Shown here: one piece after another, positions 27,767 through 34,507 of the stretch
How the letters are laid out: every line of letters begins with the position of its first letter
How positions within the stretch are numbered: position 1 is the first letter of the stretch
Source: Gemmatimonadales bacterium
GTDB taxonomy: Bacteria; Gemmatimonadota; Gemmatimonadetes; Gemmatimonadales; JACORV01
Direction of reading: 5' to 3'
DNA length: 64,000 nucleotides
Assembly (NCBI GenBank): GCA_035502185.1
Contig: DATJUT010000015.1
Location: forward strand, 93,316-157,315
The notes under the pieces: model-generated
Seen by the model: the letters and a program-made list of their open reading frames with translations, nothing else
Told to the model about the DNA's origin: nothing
Databases searched by the model: none
Position numbers and translations under genes: made by a program

Positions 27767-27943
27767 CTTCTCACGCCTGTGCCTCTCACTTCTCACGTTC
27801 CCGCCTCTCACTTCTCACGCCTTCGCCTCTCACTTCTCACGCCTTCGCTTCTCACCTCTCCTCGCCTCTCACCTCTCACGCCCTCGCCTCTCACCTCTCG
27901 CCTCTCACTTCCCCCCCTCACTTCTCACCTCTCACCTCTCACC
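27767..27943. repeat. C-rich heptad array, right arm of composite element (copy B)
   Basis: About 177 bp built from CCTCTCACTTCTCACG-like pairs of heptads. In the first half a 22-bp super-unit (CGCCTCTCACTTCTCACG plus CCTT) repeats nearly three times, and the later part is more degenerate. The array ends 14 bases before the cysteine desulfurase ATG. It is roughly three times longer than the left arm. Confidence 0.88.
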
Positions 27944-27957
27944 TTAGCTTTTCGTAC

Positions 27958-29175
27958 ATGCCCCATCGCCTTTACCTCGACCACGCCGCGACGACGCCCG
28001 TCCGCGCGGAAGTGCGCGAGGCCATGCTCCCGTACCTGGGCGAGGACGCCTTCGGCAACCCCTCCTCGGCGCACGCCGTCGGGCGCGCCGCCCGGGCGGG
28101 CGTGGAGCGCGCGAGGGAGCAGGTCGCCGCCGCGCTGGGCGCCGAGTCCAAGCAGGTGTTCTTCACCTCGGGCGGCACGGAAGCCGACAACCTGGCGATC
28201 CTCGGCGCCGTGCAGGCGGCGATCGCGAAGACCGGCGCGGGGCTCGCCCGTCGCGACGACGGCGTCGTGCACCTCGTCACGAGCCCGACCGAGCACCACG
28301 CCGTGACCGCCGCGGTCCACGAGGCGGAGCGCCGGGGCGCCTTCGCCACGTTCCTCCCGGTGGACTTGAACGGCACGGTGGACCTCGCCGCCCTCGACCA
28401 GGCACTCGCGGGTCGGGGGCCGGCCGGTCGCCCGGCCCTGGTCTCGGTGATGTGGGTGAACAACGAGGTGGGCACGATTCAGCCGGTGCCCGGGATCGCG
28501 CAGCGCTGTGCCGCCGCCGGCGTGGCCTACCACATCGACGCGGTGCAGGCGCTCGGCAAGATCCCGGTGAACCTGGCCGCGCTGCCGTGGACGGCCGTGT
28601 CGGTGTCGGCCCACAAGATCGGGGGCCCCAAGGGCGTCGGCGCGCTCGTCGTGCGGGACCCCTCGCGCTTCACCCCCATCCTGCGCGGCGGCTCGCAGCA
28701 GCAGGGACTGCGCCCCGGCACCGAGAACGTCCCCGGCATCGTCGGCTTCGGGCTGGCCGCCCAGCTGGCCGCCCGGGAACAGGCCGGCAGCGCCGCGGCG
28801 TGGACCGCGATGCGCGATGGACTCGAGCGGGCGATCCTCGAGCGCGTGCCCGACGCCGTCGTGCATGCCTCCGGCGCCGCCCGGGCGCCGAACATCCTCA
28901 ACGTGAGCGCGCCGGGCACCGACTCGGAATCGGTGCTGATGCACCTCGACCTGGCCGGGATCGCGGCCGCCTCCGGCTCGGCGTGCACGACGGGCTCGGT
29001 CGAGCCGTCCCACGTGCTGCTGGCGATGGGCGTGCCGCCCGTCCTGGCCGCGGCAGGCGTGCGGTTCAGCTTCGGGCCGCTGTCGTCCGCGGACCAGGTC
29101 CCGCACGTCGCCGAGACCTACGCCAAGGTCGTCGCCAAGGTCCGCGAGCTGCGCAGGGTGCTGGCCCGGGCATGA
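27958..29175 (+). CDS. Cysteine desulfurase (IscS/NifS family)
   Basis: 405-aa PLP enzyme removing sulfur from cysteine to form an enzyme persulfide, feeding tRNA thiolation and Fe-S clusters. The PLP lysine is Lys220 in SVSAHKIGGPKGVG, the active-site cysteine is Cys343 in SGSACTTGS, and the N-terminal LDHAATTPVRAEV and TSPTEHHAV are typical. The next gene downstream is mnmA, whose product needs a sulfur donor, so a role in tRNA 2-thiouridine synthesis is likely. ATG 27958 starts the conserved region; longer frames upstream read through the repeat array. Confidence 0.95.
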   Translation: MPHRLYLDHAATTPVRAEVREAMLPYLGEDAFGNPSSAHAVGRAARAGVERAREQVAAALGAESKQVFFTSGGTEADNLAILGAVQAAIAKTGAGLARRDDGVVHLVTSPTEHHAVTAAVHEAERRGAFATFLPVDLNGTVDLAALDQALAGRGPAGRPALVSVMWVNNEVGTIQPVPGIAQRCAAAGVAYHIDAVQALGKIPVNLAALPWTAVSVSAHKIGGPKGVGALVVRDPSRFTPILRGGSQQQGLRPGTENVPGIVGFGLAAQLAAREQAGSAAAWTAMRDGLERAILERVPDAVVHASGAARAPNILNVSAPGTDSESVLMHLDLAGIAAASGSACTTGSVEPSHVLLAMGVPPVLAAAGVRFSFGPLSSADQVPHVAETYAKVVAKVRELRRVLARA

Positions 29176-29205
29176 CCCACACCCTGCACCCTGACACCCT
29201 TCACC
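29176..29205. repeat. Short C-rich heptad half-array
   Basis: Directly after the cysteine desulfurase stop, 7-nt units CCCACAC, CCTGCAC, CCTGACA, CCCTTCA follow one another. There is no matching G-rich arm nearby, so this could be a remnant or a chance low-complexity stretch. Confidence 0.45.
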
Positions 29206-29242
29206 CGGCGGCGCTCGTCCCGATGCTCCGGCTCACGACCCC

Positions 29243-30298
29243 GTGACCAGGGTCCTGGTCGCCATGTCCGGCGGCGTGGATTCGTCCGTCGCCGCCGCGC
29301 TGCTCGTCGAGCAGGGCCTCGACGTCATCGGCGCCACGATGAAGCTGTTCTGCTACGGCGATCAGGCGGTGCCCGACCGGCCCTGCTGCTCGCTGGACTC
29401 CATCGAGGACGCGCGCGCCGTGGCCCACCGCCTCGGCATCCCGCACTACCTCCTCAACCTCGAGGACCGGTTCGGGCGCGACGTGATCGCGGACTTCGTG
29501 AGCGAGTACGCCCGCGGCCGCACACCCATTCCGTGCGTGCGCTGCAACTCGTTCACCAAGTTCTCCGACCTCGTGGCCCACGCCGAGGCGCTCGGCTGCG
29601 AGGCGATCGCGACCGGCCACTACGCGCGGGCCGAGGACGGGGTCCTGCGGCGGGGCCGGGACCGGGCCAAGGACCAGTCGTACTTCCTCTGGGGCATCCG
29701 CGCGGAGGTCGTCCCCCGGATGCTCACCCCGGTCGGCCAGCTGACCAAGCGCGAAACCCGGGAAGCCGCCCGTCGCCACGGCCTGGCCACGGCCGAGAAG
29801 GCGGAGAGCCAGGAGATCTGCTTCGTCCCCGACGGTGACTACGTGGCCGTCCTCGAGAGCCGGCTGCCGCGGAATGCGCCGGCCCTCCAGCCGGGGCCGA
29901 TCGTCACCGCGGACGGGCGACAGCTCGGCGAGCACGCCGGCTTCGCGCGGTACACGGTCGGGCAGCGGCGCGGTCTGCCGTCGGGATCCGGGCAGCCCCT
30001 CTACGTGACCGCCATCCGCCCCGAGACGCGCGAGGTCGTGGTGGGCCCGGCGGAGGCCCTCGCCTGCCGGTCGATCGCCCTGGAGGCCGTCAACTGGCTT
30101 TCGGAGCCGCTGGGCGTCGGGGCGCGGTGCGAGGTCCAGGTGCGCCACCGGTCCACGGCCGTGGCGGCCGCCGTGACGTCCAGCGGCCCCGGAACGCTCG
30201 AGCTGGCGCTGCAGGAGCCGGTGCGCGCGGCCGCACCGGGCCAGAGTGGAGTGCTCTACGACGGGGACCGGGTGCTGGGAGGCGGCGTCATCCGCTGA
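29243..30298 (+). CDS. mnmA: tRNA-specific 2-thiouridylase MnmA
   Basis: 351-aa ATP-dependent enzyme that thiolates U34 in tRNAs for Lys, Glu and Gln. The N-terminal PP-loop is AMSGGVDSS (residues 7-15). The catalytic cysteine pair is in [11 protein letters not shown] near residue 97 and [10 protein letters not shown] near 191; [10 protein letters not shown] belongs to the central domain. GTG 29243 directly precedes the PP-loop region; length is normal. The sulfur is expected to come from the adjacent cysteine desulfurase product. Confidence 0.96.
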   Translation: MTRVLVAMSGGVDSSVAAALLVEQGLDVIGATMKLFCYGDQAVPDRPCCSLDSIEDARAVAHRLGIPHYLLNLEDRFGRDVIADFVSEYARGRTPIPCVRCNSFTKFSDLVAHAEALGCEAIATGHYARAEDGVLRRGRDRAKDQSYFLWGIRAEVVPRMLTPVGQLTKRETREAARRHGLATAEKAESQEICFVPDGDYVAVLESRLPRNAPALQPGPIVTADGRQLGEHAGFARYTVGQRRGLPSGSGQPLYVTAIRPETREVVVGPAEALACRSIALEAVNWLSEPLGVGARCEVQVRHRSTAVAAAVTSSGPGTLELALQEPVRAAAPGQSGVLYDGDRVLGGGVIR

Positions 30299-30363
30299 CC
30301 CCGGCGGGGCGGCCGGTCGCCCCCGTCGGGCAGAGCCTCGACAGCGCGCCGGTCGCGCTGCAA

Positions 30364-30369
30364 CATATC
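30364..30369 (+). promoter_or_regulatory. Putative -10 box (CATATC) abutting an ATG
   Basis: An AT-rich ACATATCC lies three to five bases before ATG 30373 in GC-rich surroundings, with no Shine-Dalgarno. It fits the same leaderless pattern as the boxes at 6237 and 34497. Confidence 0.3.
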
Positions 30370-30372
30370 CCC

Positions 30373-30876
30373 ATGGAACTGATCCTCATCCGTCACGCGA
30401 AGGCGGAGAGCCGCGACCCCAACAGCTGGCCCGACGACGACGCGCGGCCGTTGACGGCCGAAGGGCGTGCCGAACAGCGAGCCACCACCCGCACCATGAA
30501 GAAGATGGGGATCAAGTTCGATTTCCTGGTGACGAGTCCCCTCCTGCGTGCCCGCGAGACTGCCGAAATCGTCGCGAAGGGATACCGCTGGCCGGAGGCG
30601 CCGCAGGTCGCCGACGAGCTCGGACACGGCTACGCGCCGGCCGCGGTCGTCAAGCTCCTGGCCAAGTTCCCGCCCGCGGCGTCGGTGGCCCTGGTCGGTC
30701 ACGAGCCCGACTTCTCGAACCTCACCGCGGCGCTGGTGACCAGGGACGGACACCTCAACATCGCCGTCAAAAAGAGCGGCGTCGTGGGCATCGAGTTCGA
30801 CGGACCGGCCGACGAGGGCAAGGGAACGCTGCTCTACCACCTGAAGCCGGGACATCTGCGGAAACTGGCCGGTTGA
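30373..30876 (+). CDS. SixA-like histidine phosphatase
   Basis: 167-aa member of the histidine phosphatase (phosphoglycerate mutase-like) superfamily. The catalytic RHA motif is LIRHAKAE (His8), the second arginine lies in SPLLRARETAEIV, and the second catalytic histidine in LVGHEPDFSNL. Small size and motif spacing fit SixA, which dephosphorylates phosphohistidine on signalling proteins. It stands alone between mnmA and a GT-rich repeat, so its target could be any of the phospho-relays encoded nearby. Confidence 0.9.
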   Translation: MELILIRHAKAESRDPNSWPDDDARPLTAEGRAEQRATTRTMKKMGIKFDFLVTSPLLRARETAEIVAKGYRWPEAPQVADELGHGYAPAAVVKLLAKFPPAASVALVGHEPDFSNLTAALVTRDGHLNIAVKKSGVVGIEFDGPADEGKGTLLYHLKPGHLRKLAG

Positions 30877-30882
30877 TAGCCC

Positions 30883-30960
30883 GTTGCGGGTGTCGGTAGT
30901 TGGTGGGTCGCAGGTGGTGGAGGGCTGGTCCACGACCTGGCACCCACGACCTGCCAACGG
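30883..30960. repeat. Heptanucleotide hairpin repeat, GT-rich class (copy 1)
   Basis: Heptads ending mostly in GG run from 30883: GTTGCGG, GTGTCGG, TAGTTGG, TGGGTCG, CAGGTGG, TGGAGGG. The right arm carries CCACGACCTG twice (30930 and 30944), exactly 14 bases (two heptads) apart, then CCAACGG. The arms are imperfectly complementary, so it resembles the GTGAGNN copies in design but not in sequence. Confidence 0.7.
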
Positions 30961-30985
30961 ATCTCGTCACGCCATGGGAGCGAGC

Positions 30986-31414
30986 ATGCCGGCGAAGCGG
31001 AAGCGCACGGCGGGAGTGCCCGCCATCCGGCTCACGGTGGACATTGCCGCCCCCCCGGCGCGCGTGTTCAAGGCGCTCACCGATTCCAGGCACATCAAAG
31101 CCTGGTCGGGCGCTCCGGGCCGGGTGGCCCGTCGGGCCGGCGGGCCTTTCCGGATGTGGGACGGCTGGAATACCGGCACGGTGCTGTCGCGACGCGCGCC
31201 CACCGCGCTGGCCTACACCTGGCGCAAGGACGACTGGGCGCCCGGGACGAAGGACTCGGTGGTGCGCTGGACCCTGAAGGCCACCGCGAAGGGCACGCGG
31301 CTCGTGATGGTGCACTCGAAGCTTCCGAGCATGTTCGAATACCGCGACCACAAGAGCGGATGGCCGAGGTACTTCTTGAAGCCGATGGGGAGATACCTGG
31401 AGAAGCGGTGGTAG
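30986..31414 (+). CDS. SRPBCC (AHSA1/START-like) domain protein
   Basis: 142-aa single-domain protein with a basic head (MPAKRKRTAG) and the fold's landmarks: RLTVDIAAPPARVFKALTD, IKAWSGAPGRVARR, GPFRMWDGWNTGTVLS, PTALAYTWRKDDW and a long C-terminal helix ending MGRYLEKRW. Such proteins bind hydrophobic ligands; no specific role is evident. ATG 30986 is preceded by GGGAG at usable spacing; ATG 30974 in frame is an alternative. Its last codons and stop are supplied by the GT-rich repeat. The flanks on both sides are GT-rich heptad arrays. Confidence 0.82.
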   Translation: MPAKRKRTAGVPAIRLTVDIAAPPARVFKALTDSRHIKAWSGAPGRVARRAGGPFRMWDGWNTGTVLSRRAPTALAYTWRKDDWAPGTKDSVVRWTLKATAKGTRLVMVHSKLPSMFEYRDHKSGWPRYFLKPMGRYLEKRW

Positions 31415-31490
31415 GTCGTGGGTTGTGGGTGTGGGTTGTAGACGAACAAAGGCGCCCGCGGAACCGGGCGCCTTTGTCGTACCTACCACC
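31407..31490. repeat. Heptanucleotide hairpin repeat, GT-rich class (copy 2) enclosing a terminator
   Basis: Units GTGGTAG, GTCGTGG, GTTGTGG, GTGTGGG run from 31409, and C-rich units follow at 31479-31499. The outermost GGTGGTAGGT (31407-31416) and ACCTACCACC (31481-31490) pair perfectly over 10 bp. The centre is the GC-rich hairpin at 31446-31477. The arms overlap the stop codons of both convergent neighbours. Confidence 0.8.
31446..31477. terminator. Bidirectional rho-independent terminator
   Basis: ACAAAGGCGCCCG and CGGGCGCCTTTGT form a perfect 13-bp stem around a 6-base loop (CGGAAC). The A/T ends give a T-run in either direction. It lies between the convergent SRPBCC and cupredoxin genes. 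Confidence 0.9.
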
Positions 31491-31496
31491 CGCCAC

Positions 31497-31865
31497 CTAG
31501 TCCTTGCTTACTACAACCATCCCGCTCATCGTCCCGTGCTGCGGTCCGCAGTCGAAGGTGCAGTACCACTCGCGGCCGCCCACCCAGTCGGCCACGAACG
31601 TCGCTTCGGCCGGCATCCCGGGGTAGGACGTGACATCGAGGTCCTTGCCCTCGACCCGGAACCCGTGCGCGCTGTCCATGGCTTTCAGGGTGACGTGGAT
31701 GGTGTCGCCGTAGCTGGCCCTGATCTCGGTGGGCGTGAAGTGGCCGAAGTGCCCCTCGATCACCACGTCCACGCGCCTGGGGGCGCCGCGGGACGTCGAG
31801 GCCGAGACGGCGGCCGTGGCGGCCAGCGCGGCGAAGCCGGTCAACAGAACGCGTGCTGCGAGCAT
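31497..31865 (-). CDS. Stand-alone CuA-type cupredoxin, exported
   Basis: 122 aa with a signal peptide (MLAARVLLTGFAALAATAAVSAS). The mature domain is a cupredoxin with a complete binuclear CuA ligand set: His67 in SAHGF, then Cys102-x3-Cys106-x3-His110-x2-Met113 (CTFDCGPQHGTM), the spacing of cytochrome c oxidase subunit II and nitrous oxide reductase. It lacks the membrane hairpin of CoxB, so it is a small periplasmic electron carrier or copper chaperone. A perfect TATAAT lies 34 bp upstream. No oxidase genes are nearby. Confidence 0.88.
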   Translation of the reverse strand: MLAARVLLTGFAALAATAAVSASTSRGAPRRVDVVIEGHFGHFTPTEIRASYGDTIHVTLKAMDSAHGFRVEGKDLDVTSYPGMPAEATFVADWVGGREWYCTFDCGPQHGTMSGMVVVSKD

Positions 31866-31899
31866 CGTATGCGACTCGTATCTTGAGGGAAGTATTCGT

Positions 31900-31905
31900 A
31901 TTATA
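31900..31905 (-). promoter_or_regulatory. -10 box (TATAAT) of the cupredoxin gene, with TCGTAT repeats
   Basis: On the minus strand a consensus TATAAT lies 34 bp upstream of the cupredoxin ATG; no good -35 is seen. On the plus strand TCGTAT occurs at 31865, 31876 and 31896, spaced 11 and 20 bp, that is on one DNA face; the last overlaps the -10 box. Confidence 0.55.
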
Positions 31906-31969
31906 AGCGGCGGTGGCGCGGCGCGGTAGTTCCGGCATCCTTCGTGCTACAAAACGGCCGGGCGCCGGG

Positions 31970-31975
31970 TATATT
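31970..31975 (+). promoter_or_regulatory. Putative -10 box (TATATT) of the DUF5679-rocD unit
   Basis: GGGTATATTCC lies 44 bp before ATG 32020, 18 bp downstream of GCTACA, which matches a -35 hexamer at only three positions. Here, unlike at 6237 and 34497, a leader with a Shine-Dalgarno (GGAGAG) follows. Confidence 0.45.
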
Positions 31976-32019
31976 CCGCCACGGCAGTCCACCTCATTCT
32001 CACTGTGGAGAGCACAACC

Positions 32020-32229
32020 ATGCCGAAGAAAGCAGCCAAGCCTGCGGCGAAGAAGGCCGCCAAGAAGGGCAGCCCGATGGCCGCGAACGAGGGCTACTGC
32101 GTGAAGTGCAAGGCGAAGCGCGTGATGGCGAACGTCAAGGAAGTGAAGATGGCCAATGGCCGGCCCGCGTTGAAGGGCACCTGCCCCGTGTGCGGCACCG
32201 GCATGTTCAAGATCCTTCCCCCGTCCTGA
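32020..32229 (+). CDS. DUF5679 zinc-ribbon protein with Lys/Ala-rich head
   Basis: 69 aa. The first 22 residues (MPKKAAKPAAKKAAKKGSP) resemble the tail of histone H1 or bacterial AlgR3-type proteins and would be strongly basic. The rest is the DUF5679 zinc ribbon: YCVKCKAKR and GTCPVCGTGMFKI, giving four cysteines for one zinc. Function unknown; nucleic-acid binding is plausible from charge. GGAGAG sits seven bases before ATG. It precedes rocD by six bases and is likely co-transcribed. Confidence 0.85.
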   Translation: MPKKAAKPAAKKAAKKGSPMAANEGYCVKCKAKRVMANVKEVKMANGRPALKGTCPVCGTGMFKILPPS

Positions 32230-32235
32230 GGCACG

Positions 32236-33468
32236 ATGAGCCGGTCCGCGCAGTACCTCACCGAGGTCGTCAAGTACAGCGCCAACAACTACAAGCCGCT
32301 GCCCGTGGTCCTCGAGCGCGGCGAGGGCGCATGGGTGTGGGACGTTGACGGCAAGAAGTACCTCGACTGCCTGAGCGCCTATTCCGCCGTGAACCAGGGT
32401 CACTGCCACCCCGCCATCGTGAAGGCGGCGCAGGAGCAGGCGGCGCGCCTGACGCTCACGTCGCGGGCGTTCCACAACGACCAGATGGGACCGTTCCTGC
32501 ACCAGCTGTGCGAGCTGGCCGGGTTCGCCCGGGCCCTGCCGATGAACTCCGGCGCCGAGGCCGTCGAGACGGCCATCAAGGCCATCCGGAAGTGGGGCTA
32601 CAAGGTCAAGAAGATCCCCGACGGCAAGGCGGAGATCATCGTCTCGGCCGGCAACTTCCACGGCCGGACCACGACGGTCATCTCCTTCTCGACCGAGGAG
32701 CAGTACAAGGACGGCTTCGGGCCGTTCACGCCCGGCTTCAAGATCATCCCCTTCGGCGACGCCGCCGCACTCGAGCGGGCCATCACGCCGAACACCTGCG
32801 CGTTCCTGACCGAGCCGCTGCAGGGCGAGGCGGGCGTGATCGTCGCGCCGGACGGCTGGCTGAAGAAAGTCCGCGAGATCACGAAACAGCACAACGTGCT
32901 GTGGGTGGACGACGAGATCCAGACGGGCCTCGGCCGCACCGGCCGGATGTTCGCCTGGCAGTGGGAGAACGCGCGGCCCGACGCCCTGATCGTGGGCAAG
33001 GCGCTGGCGGGCGGGATGTACCCCGTCTCGGCCTTCCTCGCCGACGACAACGTGATGAGCGTGTTCACGCCTGGCGACCACGGCTCGACCTTCGGCGGCA
33101 ATCCGTTCGGCGCCGGCATCGGTCGCGCCGCCCTCCGGGTGCTCGTCGAGGAGAAGCTCGCCGAGCGGGCGCAGGAGCTGGGCACCTGGTTCATGAGCGA
33201 GCTGAAGAAGATCGACTCGTCGAGCGTGGTGGAGGTGCGCGGCAAGGGTCTGCTGATCGGCGTCGAGATCAGGGTCGAGGCCGGCACGGCTCGCCCGTTC
33301 TGCGAGGCCCTGGCGGAGCGCGGGATCCTGTGCAAGGAGACGCACGATCAGGTGGTGCGGTTCGCACCGCCGCTGACGGTCAGCAAGGCCGACCTGCAGT
33401 GGGCGCTGCCGAAGATCGCCGAGGTGCTGGCGATGAGCTTCGCGCCGGCGATGGCGGTGGCGCACTAG
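32236..33468 (+). CDS. rocD: Ornithine aminotransferase
   Basis: 410-aa class III PLP transaminase that moves the delta-amino group of ornithine to 2-oxoglutarate, giving glutamate semialdehyde. The N-terminal YGANNYxPLPVV-like signature appears as KYSANNYKPLPVVLERG and LDCLSAYSAVNQGHCHP is typical of RocD rather than ArgD. The PLP-binding aspartate is in LWVDDEIQTGLGRTG and the lysine in IVGKALAGGMYPVSA. Directly behind DUF5679, followed by a strong terminator. Confidence 0.93.
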   Translation: MSRSAQYLTEVVKYSANNYKPLPVVLERGEGAWVWDVDGKKYLDCLSAYSAVNQGHCHPAIVKAAQEQAARLTLTSRAFHNDQMGPFLHQLCELAGFARALPMNSGAEAVETAIKAIRKWGYKVKKIPDGKAEIIVSAGNFHGRTTTVISFSTEEQYKDGFGPFTPGFKIIPFGDAAALERAITPNTCAFLTEPLQGEAGVIVAPDGWLKKVREITKQHNVLWVDDEIQTGLGRTGRMFAWQWENARPDALIVGKALAGGMYPVSAFLADDNVMSVFTPGDHGSTFGGNPFGAGIGRAALRVLVEEKLAERAQELGTWFMSELKKIDSSSVVEVRGKGLLIGVEIRVEAGTARPFCEALAERGILCKETHDQVVRFAPPLTVSKADLQWALPKIAEVLAMSFAPAMAVAH

Positions 33469-33491
33469 CCGTCCCAGGCTCTGCCGAGTTC

Positions 33492-33526
33492 ACGGGCGCG
33501 GGGAGTTCTCTCTCCGCGCCCGTTTC
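33492..33526 (+). terminator. Rho-independent terminator after rocD
   Basis: ACGGGCGCGGGGAG and CTCCGCGCCCGT form a long GC-rich stem with a short loop (TTCTCT), followed by TTTC. It begins 23 bases after the rocD stop. Confidence 0.85.
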
Positions 33527-33694
33527 GCGTCAACCGGTCGAGCTCGGGGCGGTGTGGAGCGAGTCACCGCCTTCCACCGGCCTCAGCGCCGGCCGCTTCG
33601 GGATGAGCCCGCAGCGGCCCTGCCCAGGCTGAGCTCAAGTGACCTTCCGGCCCCTTTGCGGGTCTCATTACCGAACCAGTGCCGGAGCATCCCC

Positions 33695-34141
33695 ATGCGC
33701 CGCCTTCTCAGTGTGCTTCTCGCCGCCGCCGCGGCCGTCGCCTGCACCGGACCACTGGACCCGGGCCAGGGCCTGAGCGGCGTGTGGGTGCTCGACACCT
33801 CTACGGCCGGCGTGCCGCCCCGCGAGATGACCCTCGTGCAGACGGGGACGCGGATCACCGGCACCGGCACGGCCATGGGTGTGGACGTGCCCATCCCGGT
33901 GGGTGTCACCGGCACGTACATCGCGGCGAACCCGGCCGGCCCCGCGTCCGTGACGCTCGCGTTCGCCTTCGAGAACGGCGGCGGGATCACCGGGGCGTTC
34001 ACCGGGACCCTGAGCGCGGCCAACCAACTCGAGGGCAGGGCCGTCTACTCCGGCATCATCTCGAACGGCACGATCACCGGCCAACTGACATTCACCCGGC
34101 CCCCGGGGACAGCCTGGCCACCGGTCTCGAGGGTACGGTGA
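33695..34141 (+). CDS. Lipoprotein, probable N-terminal half of a frameshifted gene
   Basis: 148 aa with a lipoprotein signal (MRRLLSVLLAAAAAVAC, Cys17). A domain of alternating strands follows (GLSGVWVLDTSTAG, REMTLVQTGTRITGTG, GVTGTYIAANPAGPASVTLAF, GQLTFTRPPG), the pattern of small lipocalin-like proteins with a terminal ITGxLTFTR strand. After FTRPPG the frame runs on into a short unrelated tail (TAWPPVSRVR). In the -1 frame the sequence continues as DSLATGLEGTVTRGPITPVC, a recognisable second domain. A one-base loss in the CCCCCGGGG run at about 34100-34108 would explain the split. Confidence 0.7.
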   Translation: MRRLLSVLLAAAAAVACTGPLDPGQGLSGVWVLDTSTAGVPPREMTLVQTGTRITGTGTAMGVDVPIPVGVTGTYIAANPAGPASVTLAFAFENGGGITGAFTGTLSAANQLEGRAVYSGIISNGTITGQLTFTRPPGTAWPPVSRVR

Positions 34142-34416
34142 CCCGCGGCCCGATCACACCGGTGTGCTTCGTCGGCGTGCCATGCGACGCGCCGTTCGCC
34201 GCAGGCTTCACCGTCCGGCAGGGACCGATTCCCGTGGCGGTCGCGCACTTCACGAGCGACGCCGCGGGCCACTACCGGGTCCTGCTCGTCCCGGGGAGCT
34301 ACACGGTGGTCCCCGACTCCGGGGCGCCAGTCTTCCCCGGCCAGGGGAGGCAGGTGACGGTGGACCCGGTGGGGATGACGCACGCGGACCTCGCGTTCGA
34401 TACGGGGATACGATGA
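34138..34416 (+). pseudogene. C-terminal half of the frameshifted lipoprotein (carboxypeptidase-regulatory-like domain)
   Basis: 92 residues from GTG 34138, overlapping the previous stop. The sequence (VTRGPITPVCFVGVPCDAPF, then FTVRQG, GHYRVLLVPGSYTVVP) is a small beta-sandwich of the carboxypeptidase-regulatory-like kind, normally secreted. It has no signal peptide of its own and the open frame extends upstream to join the lipoprotein frame near 34100. It could be expressed by coupling at GTGA, by -1 frameshifting, or not at all. Confidence 0.55.
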
Positions 34417-34420
34417 GACC

Positions 34421-34493
34421 GTGAGCGGTGGGGGGGAGAGGTGAGACGTGCAAGTGAGCCTCTCACCCCTCACCTCTCACTTCTCACGCTTCT
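34421..34493. repeat. Heptanucleotide hairpin repeat, GTGAGNN class (copy C, short)
   Basis: The left arm reads GTGAGCGGTG, GGGGGAGAG, GTGAGACGTGCAAGTGAG; the right arm is CCTCTCACCCCTCACCTCTCACTTCTCACGCTTC. Its right edge TCACGCTTC (34484-34492) is the exact inverse of the GAAGCGTGA left edge of copies A, B and D. Positions 34441-34458 match copy D at 17 of 18 bases. It leads straight into the chloride channel promoter. Confidence 0.85.
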
Positions 34494-34496
34494 CGG

Positions 34497-34502
34497 TATA
34501 TT
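34497..34502 (+). promoter_or_regulatory. Putative -10 box (TATATT), leaderless ClC promoter
   Basis: GGTATATTC ends five bases before ATG 34508, so transcription would start about at the ATG. The right arm of the GTGAGNN repeat occupies the spacer and -35 position; no TTGACA-like hexamer is seen. Confidence 0.45.
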
Positions 34503-34507
34503 CAGTT

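Larger units (their letters stand above)
27268..27943. mobile_element. Candidate IVS-like element: four-helix-bundle gene between inverted heptad arrays
   Basis: A G-rich heptad array (27268-27328), a minus-strand gene for a four-helix-bundle protein (27337-27708) and a C-rich, complementary heptad array (27767-27943) form one unit with a stem-loop layout. The same gene family sits in the loop of intervening sequences within 23S rRNA genes. Elsewhere in the window the same arrays occur without a gene, as empty hairpins. Mobility is inferred, not shown: no transposase, reverse transcriptase or target duplication is seen. Confidence 0.5.

Noticed and set aside
26358-27943. CRISPR array
   Set aside because: Repeats are degenerate 7-nt units without unique spacers of constant length, they form inverted arms, and no cas genes are present.
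27268-27943. Insertion sequence with transposase
   Set aside because: No transposase-like protein is encoded in any frame, and no target-site duplication is evident at the edges.
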